NCBI RefSeq assembly: GCF_000502955.1
Contig: NZ_AYWO01000003.1
Span: 302,885 to 348,938 of the forward strand
DNA from: Mesorhizobium sp. LNHC252B00
Lineage (GTDB): Bacteria > Pseudomonadota > Alphaproteobacteria > Rhizobiales > Rhizobiaceae
Direction of reading: 5' to 3'
DNA: 46,054 bases
Shown in pieces: positions 13,978 through 21,815 of this stretch. The translations under genes were made by a program, and so were the position numbers. Every line of letters starts with the position of its first letter. Within the stretch, counting starts at the first letter, position 1. The notes beneath the pieces are model-generated. The model was not told the origin of the DNA and ran no database searches. It saw only the letters and a program-made list of their open reading frames with translations.

Positions 13978-14747
13978 GCCAGGCTCCACGGAAAGAGCCA
14001 GCGGTTGAATGCCTTGAAGGCGAAGTCGGACAACAGCCCGATCAGCCCGATGACGATGATGCCGAAGATGATCTGCCCCGTTGCCAGCCGCGACTGGCTG
14101 TTGATGATCATGTAGCCGATGCCGGAGGACGAGCCGATAAGCTCGGCGACGATGACATAGGTCCAGGCCCAACCGAGCACCAGGCGCAAGGTCTCGGCGA
14201 TCTCGGGCGCATTGGCCGGCATGATCACCCGTCTGACGATGCCGTCGTTGGTGGATCCGAGCGTATAGGCCGCCTCGACGAGGTCGCGTCTCGTGCTGCC
14301 GACCTTGACCGCGATGATCAGGACGATCTGGAACACCGAGCCGACGAAGATGACGAGCAATTTTTCCAGCTCGCCAATGCCGGCCCACAGGATAAGCAGC
14401 GGAATGAAGGCCGAGGCCGGCAAGTAGCGTGCGAAGGAGACGAACGGCTCCAAAAACGCTTCCACCGGCTTCCAGGCGCCCATCGCGATGCCGAGCGGCA
14501 CCGCGACAACCGACGCTAGCAGGAAGCCGCCGAAAACCCGCCAGATCGTGATCAGTATGTCGAGCCAGAAACGATCCTCGACCAGCAGCCGCCAGCCATC
14601 CCGCAGCATCGATAGCGGATCGGCAAGGAAGATGCGGTTGACGTGGCCGCCAAGCGTGATCCACGCCCAGAAGACCACGAACAGCACGAAGAAGGAAATG
14701 CCGAGCACGGTTCGGGTGCCCGGCGAGACCGGATGCAAGGGGCGCAT
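13974..14747 (-). CDS. ABC transporter permease (taurine/nitrate type)
   Basis: A 257-residue inner-membrane protein with about six hydrophobic segments, the first near residues 12-35. The EAA-type cytoplasmic loop sits around 'LVEAAYTLGSTNDGIVRRVIMPANAPEI' (given here only as a landmark; EAA then G at the usual spacing). It forms the channel with the ATPase encoded next to it. The ATG at 14747 was chosen; a TTG at 14753 is possible. The start codon lies inside a 15-base direct repeat (14745-14776). Confidence 0.88.
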   Translation of the reverse strand: MRPLHPVSPGTRTVLGISFFVLFVVFWAWITLGGHVNRIFLADPLSMLRDGWRLLVEDRFWLDILITIWRVFGGFLLASVVAVPLGIAMGAWKPVEAFLEPFVSFARYLPASAFIPLLILWAGIGELEKLLVIFVGSVFQIVLIIAVKVGSTRRDLVEAAYTLGSTNDGIVRRVIMPANAPEIAETLRLVLGWAWTYVIVAELIGSSSGIGYMIINSQSRLATGQIIFGIIVIGLIGLLSDFAFKAFNRWLFPWSLA

Positions 14748-14776
14748 CGTCAAATCGTCCCCATCGTCAAATCGTC
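14745..14776. repeat. 15-base tandem direct repeat at the permease start
   Basis: CATCGTCAAATCGTC occurs at 14745-14759 and again at 14762-14776, a period of 17. The left copy contains the permease start codon on the minus strand. It probably arose from a small local duplication and alters spacing between the ribosome site and the start. Confidence 0.8.
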
Positions 14777-14837
14777 ACTTGTCCAGGAGAAGGCGGCGGC
14801 GCCAAGCGCCGCCGCATTGCGGTCAAAGGCAGCACCG

Positions 14838-15788
14838 TCACTTCGACAACGCGCTGGTGTCGGCCAGTGTGGTGACGTCGGGCGCTTCCTTGATCAGCCC
14901 CATCTGCAGCAGCAGTTCGCCGGCGGTCTTGGAAAAATCCTGGAATTCCTTGGTGAAGAACTGCTTGTTCTCCGCCCTGTCGGCCCATTTCAGGTATTTC
15001 GCCGAATCCTCGAACTCCTTGGCCGACTGCTTCACATCGGCGCCCATGGTCTCGTAGGATTTCTGCGGATCTTTCTTGATCAGGTCGAGCGCGTCGAAAT
15101 AGCTATCGGCGAGCGCCTTGGCCGCATCCGGATTGGCCTTGAGGAATTCGGGCGTACAGCCAACCGTGTCGAGCACCATCGGGTAGTCGAGCGTGGTTGC
15201 CAGGATGTGGCCCTGGTCGGACTTGTCGCGCACCGCCGAAATGAACGGCTCATAGGTCACCGCCGCATCGTTCTGCCCGGCGAGGAAGGCTTGCGCCGCC
15301 GCGTCCGGCTCCAGGTTGACGACGGTCACATCCTTGGTCGACATGCCGTTCTTGTTCAGCACCCAGGCAAGCATGAAATAGGGTGACGTGCCCGGGGCCG
15401 AGGATGCGACGGTCTTGCCCTTGAGGTCGGCGACGGTCTTGATGTCGTTGCGGGCAACGATGCCATCGGCGCCATAGGATTTGTCGAGCTGGAATATCTG
15501 CTTGGTAGTAACCCCGCTGGCGTTCCACACCAGCCAGGTCTCGACCGTGGTAGCGGCGCATTGCAGGTCGCCGCTGGCGATGGCAAGCGGCCTGCTCGCC
15601 TGCGGCACTTTCTTCAAGGTCACATCCAGACCGTGCTTCTCAAAAATGCCCGCTTGCTTGGCAAGCGTCAGCGGCGCGAAGCCGGTCCAGCCGCTGATGC
15701 CGATGGTAACCGAGGTAGCGGCCATCGCCGGTGCGGACAGACCGGCGGCAACTGTCAATGTTGCGGCAAGAGCGGCGATCCTAGTCAT
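14838..15788 (-). CDS. ABC transporter substrate-binding protein (taurine/nitrate type)
   Basis: A 316-residue periplasmic protein. A signal peptide (about 1-23, ending APAMA) precedes VTIGISGWTGFAPLTLAKQA, the opening of TauA/SsuA-like proteins. The middle has DLKGKTVASSAPGTSPYFM, which contacts ligands in this family. It delivers a small organic sulfonate, amine or nitrate-like compound; the ligand cannot be told from sequence. It is the first gene of the minus-strand transporter operon. A TTGACA-like -35 box lies on the minus strand at 15844-15849, with only a poor -10 match. Confidence 0.88.
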   Translation of the reverse strand: MTRIAALAATLTVAAGLSAPAMAATSVTIGISGWTGFAPLTLAKQAGIFEKHGLDVTLKKVPQASRPLAIASGDLQCAATTVETWLVWNASGVTTKQIFQLDKSYGADGIVARNDIKTVADLKGKTVASSAPGTSPYFMLAWVLNKNGMSTKDVTVVNLEPDAAAQAFLAGQNDAAVTYEPFISAVRDKSDQGHILATTLDYPMVLDTVGCTPEFLKANPDAAKALADSYFDALDLIKKDPQKSYETMGADVKQSAKEFEDSAKYLKWADRAENKQFFTKEFQDFSKTAGELLLQMGLIKEAPDVTTLADTSALSK

Positions 15789-15951
15789 GTCAGTTCCCCT
15801 TTTGTTTTCGCTGAGGAAATTGTCTCACAGACGCTAGTCGGCTTGTCAATGAACAGCTTGGTGAGGCACCGGGCAGGCCCGGTGGCGAAGGCAGCTCGAT
15901 CGGCAGCCCGTCCCCGAACAGGTGCGGGCGGCCAGAAACCCAGCATGGCCT

Positions 15952-16296
15952 TCAGTAGTCGTTGCAGTAGCACTCCGCCGAGGAGATGCGGTCGTTCCAG
16001 TCGCTGCCACCAAAATCGCGGATCCTGCGCCGTATCTCGATCGAGCGGCCCCCCATGCGCGAGTCCTCGTAGGCAACTAGCGTGCAGCCGCGGCGAACGA
16101 TCACCGACGAGACACGGTCGTTCCAGAACTGACCGCCGCGAAAGTTCACGGAATCGTCGGGGCCCATACCGATGGACCGTCCGCGAAAATTCGCGTGCTC
16201 GAACATCATGCAGGCGGGCTCGTCATTGTATTGGGCGCTCGCGCCGTCTGCAAAAAGCACGGACGCGACAGCAGTCAGGATGGCTAGACGTTTCAT
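15952..16296 (-). CDS. Beta/gamma-crystallin-like (peptidase inhibitor I36-type) secreted protein
   Basis: A 114-residue protein. The signal peptide MKRLAILTAVASVLFADGASA is followed by two Greek-key repeats: CMMFEHANFRGRSIGMGPDD with NDRVSSVIV, and LVAYEDSRMGGRSIEIRRR with NDRISSAECY. Each repeat has the 'Phe/Tyr-Glu ... Gly' and 'Asn-Asp-Arg-x-Ser-Ser' pattern of beta/gamma crystallins, which often bind calcium. Several Cys in the mature part could form disulfides. The ATG at 16296 has a GGAGGAAA site upstream. Target and role are unknown. Confidence 0.8.
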   Translation of the reverse strand: MKRLAILTAVASVLFADGASAQYNDEPACMMFEHANFRGRSIGMGPDDSVNFRGGQFWNDRVSSVIVRRGCTLVAYEDSRMGGRSIEIRRRIRDFGGSDWNDRISSAECYCNDY

Positions 16297-16480
16297 CTGA
16301 TGTTTCCTCCGTTTCGACCGCGGCCCCCTCCGGCTGGATAGCGCGGTCCGGCCATTTTGCCAATGCTTCGGCCGCATAGCGTAGGGCACCGAACTCAGCT
16401 TAACAAAGGACCTTACGGCAGCCAGTTCGGCGGTGTCGGCAGCTTTTGTGCCGGCAGCTTTTCAGGATAGGAATTTTTTC

Positions 16481-16563
16481 TTGACTCCGTGCCCTCAGCT
16501 ATGGTACATATTCGTCCATGGTGCTGATTTGCGCCAGTGACCCGCCGCACAGGCGGGTTTTTC
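16481..16563 (+). ncRNA. Promoter-plus-terminator unit, putative short transcript
   Basis: Inside the 343-base gap between the crystallin-like and DUF1194 genes, TTGACT (16481-16486) and TACATA (16505-16510) make a reasonable promoter with an 18-base spacer. About 30 bases later is the hairpin CCCGCC-GCACA-GGCGGG (16541-16557) with a TTTTT tail. The predicted transcript would be about 45 nucleotides. An ATG at 16518 could start a short peptide through the hairpin. It may be a small RNA, or a leader whose downstream gene has been lost. The rest of the gap shows nothing clear. Confidence 0.35.
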
Positions 16564-16639
16564 GTTTGATGCTCAGTCAGCCAACGCGCCGGCGAAGGCT
16601 CCGAAGGAACCCGTTAACCCGAGTTCGTTGCCCTGCCGC

Positions 16640-17488
16640 CTAGCGGCTGTCGAACATCCAGCTGCGGTTGCGCCACATTTTCTCGCCGACCAGGCAGTCT
16701 GTGGCGGGACTGTCCTGCGCCAACACCACCGGCGGATGCGCGGCTTCTTCCACCGCCCATTGCGGCGAGGCCGGGCCGGCGAGTTCCAGCACCAGTTTGC
16801 GGCGGATGGCTTCGGGAAACTGCGTCCAGTCGTTGACCGGGATCATGAAGGCCCCGGGGCCGCCGATGACGCAGTCGCTGTAGTAGCGATCGAGATTGTT
16901 GACGTCGTAGGCGCCGGAAAAACCGCCTCGGGTCATCAGCGGCAGGCCGTTGATGACGATGCCTTGCTTGATCAGCTCGTCCCGAGTGAGGTTGACAGGC
17001 GCGCCCTGGTTGTTGGGGCCGTCGCCCGAAATATCGATGACCCGCTTCGTCCCCTGGTAGCCGCTTTCGGCGAACAGGTCGTTGCCGAATTCGAGCGCGC
17101 CGGAGATCGAGGTTCGTCGCGCACTGTTGGGAGGCTGGGCGGACAATTGCGCAACCACTCGCTCCGCATCGGTGCGGCTGGCAATCACCGTCCACGGCAC
17201 GATGACGCGCTGCCAGCTGGTGCCGGCCCACTCGACATAGGTGACGGCGATTTTGCCGTGGGCGCCATCGGCAATGGCCTGCAGCACATTGTCGTGCGTC
17301 AGCGCCGCTGCATAGCCGTGACGCTGGATCTCGAGTTCGTCGGGCGACATGGACAGCGAAACATCGACAGCCAGCACCAATTCCACATCGACCGGCTCAT
17401 CCGCGAGGGACACCGGCGTCAGCCAGAGCGTCAGCGCGAACGCGGCGCAGCCTGAAAGGAAATGTCTTGCGCAAGAGTAAGCAGACAT
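16640..17488 (-). CDS. DUF1194 domain-containing exported protein (VWA-like)
   Basis: A 282-residue protein. A signal peptide (about 1-29, ending VSLA) precedes a von Willebrand factor A-like fold: VDVELVLAVDVSLSMSPDEL holds the metal-site motif Asp42-x-Ser-x-Ser, and RVIDISGDGPNNQG supplies the later Asp. Residues to about 235 cover DUF1194. It is likely periplasmic or on the outer surface, binding a protein partner through a metal ion. No specific function is known. It follows the M50-like gene on the same strand with a gap of 107 bases. Confidence 0.85.
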   Translation of the reverse strand: MSAYSCARHFLSGCAAFALTLWLTPVSLADEPVDVELVLAVDVSLSMSPDELEIQRHGYAAALTHDNVLQAIADGAHGKIAVTYVEWAGTSWQRVIVPWTVIASRTDAERVVAQLSAQPPNSARRTSISGALEFGNDLFAESGYQGTKRVIDISGDGPNNQGAPVNLTRDELIKQGIVINGLPLMTRGGFSGAYDVNNLDRYYSDCVIGGPGAFMIPVNDWTQFPEAIRRKLVLELAGPASPQWAVEEAAHPPVVLAQDSPATDCLVGEKMWRNRSWMFDSR

Positions 17489-17595
17489 GCCGCAAGGGTA
17501 AGCGAGAATCGCTGTGCGGCAAAGAAAAAAGCAGGGAGCGCGGCTTCGGGGATCTACCCTTCAAAGGACCAGAGGATGGCTGCGCTCGACCGGGA

Positions 17596-18423
17596 TCACT
17601 TGTTGATCGGCCATCCGCCTCTGCCGCGCCATTCCACTTCATCGGTAACCTCGACCGCTGAGCCCGGCGGACTGGGGGTTTTCCGGCCCGTGCCGCGAAA
17701 CGCTCGCCAGTTCGGCCTGAACGACGGTGGAAGCCATAGCAGAACGCCTGCGACGGCAGCAGAGAGGATCACGGCAAAACGCAAGATCGAGAGGACGAGG
17801 CCACAGAAACCAACGATTCGCACGGCCCTACCGGGTCCGAAGCGGCTTGTAAGCAGATGCCGTGCGATCGTGCCGCCATCTAGGGGATAGGCCGGGAGGA
17901 TGTTGACGACAAAGAGCACCCCATTCAGCAAAGCGCCAAGCCAAAGCGTCCACTCCACAAGACTGGTCGGCCTTGGAGGCGGCGAATTGAAGAAACTATC
18001 TGATTCAACGGGCAGGAACGGCGCCACCATGAGGCAGTAGGAAGCAACGAAACCTGCCGCCAAAACGATGTTCGCCAATGGGCCTGCAAAGGCGATCCAT
18101 GCCCATCCCCGCGACGAAGCTACGCCCCGCTTGAAATAAGCTATCCCGCCAAAGAGATAGAGCTCTATCCTCTCGGTGCCTATGCCTTGCCGGCGAGCGG
18201 CCCATGCATGCGCCAGTTCATGCAAAAACACCGACACGAAGAAAAGCACGGCAAAAACGGCTGTATGGATCAAGGCGTCGGCGGGCCGCGTCAACCATTC
18301 ACGCAGAAAAGGCAGGATGATTGGAACAGCAAAAGTCCAGCTGATACGAACGGGAATATTCCAGCTCGTCCTGAACACAAACACATCGTTCTTCCTGTCC
18401 CAGCCGAACCGTTGCAAGTGCAT
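17596..18423 (-). CDS. M50 / site-2 protease family membrane protein
   Basis: A 275-residue membrane protein with about five hydrophobic segments. HELAH (His68-Glu-x-x-His72) and the late NILPAYPLDGG motif with the metal-binding Asp are the zinc ligands of intramembrane metalloproteases. These cut membrane-bound substrates such as anti-sigma factors. The N-terminal part lies outside the core and the C-terminal 45 residues are soluble. No PDZ domain is present, so it is of the short type. Substrate unknown. Confidence 0.85.
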   Translation of the reverse strand: MHLQRFGWDRKNDVFVFRTSWNIPVRISWTFAVPIILPFLREWLTRPADALIHTAVFAVLFFVSVFLHELAHAWAARRQGIGTERIELYLFGGIAYFKRGVASSRGWAWIAFAGPLANIVLAAGFVASYCLMVAPFLPVESDSFFNSPPPRPTSLVEWTLWLGALLNGVLFVVNILPAYPLDGGTIARHLLTSRFGPGRAVRIVGFCGLVLSILRFAVILSAAVAGVLLWLPPSFRPNWRAFRGTGRKTPSPPGSAVEVTDEVEWRGRGGWPINK

Positions 18424-18470
18424 TTCTCCGCCCGGCGTGACGGTAAGCGAGAATCACCCGGTTAAAAAGA

Positions 18471-18495
18471 CAAAAACCCGGCCGAAGCCGGGCTT
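18471..18495 (-). terminator. Rho-independent terminator after the DMGDH-like gene
   Basis: On the minus strand CCCGGC-TTCG-GCCGGG (18492-18477) is a stem with a stable UUCG-type loop, followed by TTTTT (18476-18472). It lies 28 bases past the stop at 18523. Confidence 0.85.
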
Positions 18496-18522
18496 TGCAA
18501 TCATGTCGTTCTGCACGGGCAA

Positions 18523-21084
18523 TCAGCTGCGCGGCTTGAGGTTCTCAGGGTCGTAGAGCGGCTTGTAGCCGACGGCGGCCACTTCGACCGGATAGGTTTC
18601 GCCGAAATACTCGACGGTGAGCTTGCGGCCTTCCTGGGCGTAGGCCCACGGCAGATAGGCGAGACCGATATTCTTGCCGATGGTCGGGCCATAGGCCATC
18701 GAGGTGGTGAAGGACCGCCGGCCGAGCTCATCGACCAGCGTTTCGCCGGTCTTCGGATCCATCACCGGCATTGTGCCGACGGGATAACGGGCAACGCCTT
18801 TGGAATCGACGTTTTCGGTCATCACCAGCGTGCACAGCATGGCCGGCTGGTGCTCGCGGGCGCGGTATTCGACATGCTTGGCCTTGCCGCAAAAATCGTT
18901 CTCCTTGACCTTCGGACGAGCGAGGTCCGCTTCGAGCAGATTGTACTCGGTCAAAAGGTCGGCGTTCTGCAGGCGCAGGCTCTTCTCCATGCGGCGCGTA
19001 TTGGCATAGGTCTCGACGCCGAACGGCATCACGCCGGTCGAGCGCAACGCATCCCAGACGGCCAAGCCATCCTCGTAGCGCATATGCAGTTCCCAGCCCT
19101 GCTCGCCGACATAAGAGATGCGGAAAGCCGTGACATCCTTGCCACCGATGCTGACCGGCTTGATCGCCGCGAACGGGAAATTCTCATGCGAAAGCCCGTC
19201 CGGATTCTCGACAACTTTCTGCAGGGTCGCCCGGGCGTTCGGCCCCCAGATGCCGATGGTAACGAATTTCTCGGTCACATCGGTGATGGTGACGTTAAAG
19301 CCTTTGTCCTGTGCGGTGCGGCGCATGTACTGGAAGTCGCGCGGGCCGGCGTCGGCGCCGTCGATCAAACGGCAGCGGTCGGCCATGCGGATGACGGTGA
19401 AGTCGGCGCGCACCATGCCTTCCTCGTCGAGGAAGTGGGTATAGATGCCCTTGCCGATGTTGTTGTCGCCACCGATCTTGGCCGCGCAAAGCCATTCCAG
19501 CAACGCGACATGGTCGGAACCTTCGATGTCATACATGGCGAAGTGCGACAGGTTGACGATGCCGACATCCTCGCTCATGGCGAGGTGTTCGGCATTGGAG
19601 ACGCGCCAGAAATGGCGGTTGTCCCACTCGTTCTCGCGCACCGGCACCCGGTTGCCGTATTTTTCCAGCAGATGCTCGTTGGCGGCATAACCATGCGCGC
19701 GCTCCCAGCCGCCCAGCTCCATGAAATAGCCGCCGAGTTCCTTCTCGCGCTCCCAGAACGGCGAACGTCTGATGTTGCGGGCCTTGGAGAAAGGCTCGCG
19801 CGGATGCACCGCCGGATTGTAGACCTTCATCGCCGTCTCGGTGCAGCGATCCCAGATGAACTGCTCCTTTGTCTGGTGCGGATAGAAGCGCGCATAGTCG
19901 ATGGCGTGGTGATCGATCGCGGTGCGGCCGTCGGTCATCCAATCGGCGATGAGCTTGCCCATGCCGGGGCCGTCCTTGACCCAGATGGCGACGGCATACC
20001 AAAGGCCCCGCACCTTCTGGCTTTCGCCCATCGACGGGCCGCCATCCGCGGTCACCTGCAAGAGACCGTTGAAGGAATGGCTTTCGTTATAGCCGAGTTC
20101 GCCGAGGATCGGCGTCAGCTCCATGGCGCGTTCGAGCGGGGCCAGTATCTGTTCCATGTCGAGATCGCGCTGCGACGGCGAAAGCCGCGCCTGGTCCTTC
20201 TCTAGCAGGTCGCGCGGATGGCAAAGGCGCGGGTTGGTCTCTTCGTAATAACCCCATTCGATCTGCCCGCCCTCGGCGGTCCTGGGGTCGCCTGTGTCGC
20301 GCATATAGGCCGAGTTGCCCTGGTCGCGCAGCAGCGGCCAGCCGATCTCCTTGCCGGTGCCGGCGAACTCGTTGTACGGGCCGAAGAAAGTCAGCGGATG
20401 GTCGATCGGCATGACCGGCAGGTCCTCGCCCACCATTTCGGCGATGAGCCGGCCCCAGATGCCGGCGCAGACAACGACATAGTCTGCCTCGATGGTGCCG
20501 CGATCGGTCACCACGCCTGATATGCGCCCGTCCTTGACGACAAGCGATCGGGCCGGCGTGTTGGCGAAGGATTTCAGCTTGCCCGACGCTTCAGCCTGGT
20601 CGACCAGCTTGCCGGCGACGGTCTGCGAGCGCGGAATGACGAGACCGGCGTCCGGGTCCCACAGGCCGCCCTGCACCATCGCTTCTTCGATAAGCGGAAA
20701 TTTTTCCTTGATCTCAGCCGGTTCGATCAGCCGGGCGCGCGTGCCAAACGCCTTGGCCGAAGCGATCTTGCGCTTGATTTCTTCCATGCGGCTGTCGTCG
20801 CCGACACGTGCGACCTCGAGCCCGCCGATGCGCGCGTAGTGGCCCATCTTTTCGTAGAAATCGATGGAGTAGAGCGTCGTCCAGCACGACAGGAAATCGT
20901 GGCTGGTGGTGTAGCAGAAGTCGGAGGCGTGCGCGGTCGAGCCGATATCGGTCGGGATGCCTGACTTGTCGATGCCGACAATATCGTCCCAGCCCCGCTC
21001 GATCAGATGATGGGCGATCGATGCGCCGACAATACCGCCCATACCGACGATGACGACCTTCGCCTTTTTCGGAAACTCTGCCAT
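18523..21084 (-). CDS. Dimethylglycine/sarcosine-dehydrogenase-like flavoprotein with GcvT domain
   Basis: An 853-residue enzyme. Residues about 8-400 form the FAD-binding DAO fold (VVIVGMGGIVGASIAHHL), and GSTAHASD keeps a His where related enzymes attach FAD covalently. The rest (about 450-840) is the GcvT/aminomethyltransferase folate domain, with SYVGEQGWELHM and GVETYANTRRMEKSLRL. Members oxidise N-methyl groups and pass them to tetrahydrofolate as methylene. The FAD-site wording differs from the 'STWHAAG' of the two other copies in this window, so its substrate may differ. The ATG at 21084 follows TTTGGAG. It is monocistronic, with a terminator at the end and a TATAGT -10 upstream. Confidence 0.85.
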   Translation of the reverse strand: MAEFPKKAKVVIVGMGGIVGASIAHHLIERGWDDIVGIDKSGIPTDIGSTAHASDFCYTTSHDFLSCWTTLYSIDFYEKMGHYARIGGLEVARVGDDSRMEEIKRKIASAKAFGTRARLIEPAEIKEKFPLIEEAMVQGGLWDPDAGLVIPRSQTVAGKLVDQAEASGKLKSFANTPARSLVVKDGRISGVVTDRGTIEADYVVVCAGIWGRLIAEMVGEDLPVMPIDHPLTFFGPYNEFAGTGKEIGWPLLRDQGNSAYMRDTGDPRTAEGGQIEWGYYEETNPRLCHPRDLLEKDQARLSPSQRDLDMEQILAPLERAMELTPILGELGYNESHSFNGLLQVTADGGPSMGESQKVRGLWYAVAIWVKDGPGMGKLIADWMTDGRTAIDHHAIDYARFYPHQTKEQFIWDRCTETAMKVYNPAVHPREPFSKARNIRRSPFWEREKELGGYFMELGGWERAHGYAANEHLLEKYGNRVPVRENEWDNRHFWRVSNAEHLAMSEDVGIVNLSHFAMYDIEGSDHVALLEWLCAAKIGGDNNIGKGIYTHFLDEEGMVRADFTVIRMADRCRLIDGADAGPRDFQYMRRTAQDKGFNVTITDVTEKFVTIGIWGPNARATLQKVVENPDGLSHENFPFAAIKPVSIGGKDVTAFRISYVGEQGWELHMRYEDGLAVWDALRSTGVMPFGVETYANTRRMEKSLRLQNADLLTEYNLLEADLARPKVKENDFCGKAKHVEYRAREHQPAMLCTLVMTENVDSKGVARYPVGTMPVMDPKTGETLVDELGRRSFTTSMAYGPTIGKNIGLAYLPWAYAQEGRKLTVEYFGETYPVEVAAVGYKPLYDPENLKPRS

Positions 21085-21116
21085 TGCCCGCGACTCCAAA
21101 GTGATAAAGCGGGCGG

Positions 21117-21200
21117 ACTATAGGGCGGAGCGGTGGCGCTGATGAAGCCTGTTTGCGACATTGGCAAAAAGCCGAGCGACCACAGGGTGAAATGCTTCAC
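21117..21200 (-). promoter_or_regulatory. Promoter region of the DMGDH-like gene with shared half-site
   Basis: On the minus strand, TATAGT (21122-21117) is a plausible -10 box, with a weak -35 (TTCATC-like). Upstream, at 21152-21168, is TTTGCCAATGTCGCAAA; its ATGTCGCAAA half matches the 20-bp dyad before the GlxA-type regulator. Further up, GTGAA-ATGC-TTCAC (21187-21200) is a small perfect dyad. Confidence 0.4.
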
Positions 21201-21331
21201 ATTGGGGACTTGAGCGGGTCGCCTTCCGAAGCGGGGTTAACTCAGGCACCGCTGGCAGGCCGGTTGCGTTTGGTTGTGGCTGCCGTGGCGCTATTTCCGG
21301 CGTCATTGTTAAACACTCGATACCGGAACGG

Positions 21332-21360
21332 CAAAAGGCCGAGCAAATGCCCGGCCTTTC
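21332..21360 (-). terminator. Rho-independent terminator after the small exported protein
   Basis: On the minus strand AAAGGCCG (21359-21352) pairs with CGGCCTTT (21341-21334), followed by a T-run that begins in the stem (21336-21333). It lies 18 bases past the stop at 21378. Confidence 0.75.
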
Positions 21361-21377
21361 CAATCATGCCGCCAAGA

Positions 21378-21641
21378 TTACTTGATGCGGGCGACGCCAC
21401 CCGAGATTTCGACCGTTTCCGAGCCGGTCAGGGCTTCGAGGTCGCCGTTGGGCAAGGTGACGAAACAGCCATTCGGGCAGAACTCGACGGTTTCGCCAGC
21501 GGCCAGCGCCAGGTCGCTTTTGCTGCCACCCTCGGTCACGATCAGCGTGCGGGTCTCGGCGTCCTTGTTGACCGCGCTTGCGGCATGGGTCGAGCCGCTC
21601 ACGGCGAGCAAAGCGACGGCAGCGACGAGAGACTTCCACAT
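21378..21641 (-). CDS. Small exported protein, unknown
   Basis: An 87-residue protein with a signal peptide (MWKSLVAAVALLAVSGSTHA) and a 67-residue mature part rich in Thr, Gly and Glu: EGGSKSDLALAAGETVEFCP then NGCFVTLPNGD. The two Cys spaced CPNGC may form a disulfide or bind a metal. It is probably periplasmic. The ATG at 21641 was chosen because the signal peptide begins there; a longer reading from 21749 adds unlike sequence. I do not recognise a named family. A terminator follows, so it is a single-gene unit. Confidence 0.7.
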   Translation of the reverse strand: MWKSLVAAVALLAVSGSTHAASAVNKDAETRTLIVTEGGSKSDLALAAGETVEFCPNGCFVTLPNGDLEALTGSETVEISGGVARIK

Positions 21642-21815
21642 GGTGCAATATCGGTGTTCCCACCGCCTCTGTTGCATTTCGCAAGGCACTTTCGCCTTTG
21701 CATGGGAGCTTATATGAGATGGAAGCTGAACCGCAACTGAATGCCGCATTCATGCCGTAATTGGCTTTGCCGTCCGAGCGCGTCAATTGGCGGGCTGGCT
21801 GAAATCGGCACAACC

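Noticed and set aside
13186..14664. A single open frame covering the ATPase and part of the permease
   Set aside because: The upstream part is the permease in the wrong frame. The real ATPase begins at a GTG that overlaps the permease stop.
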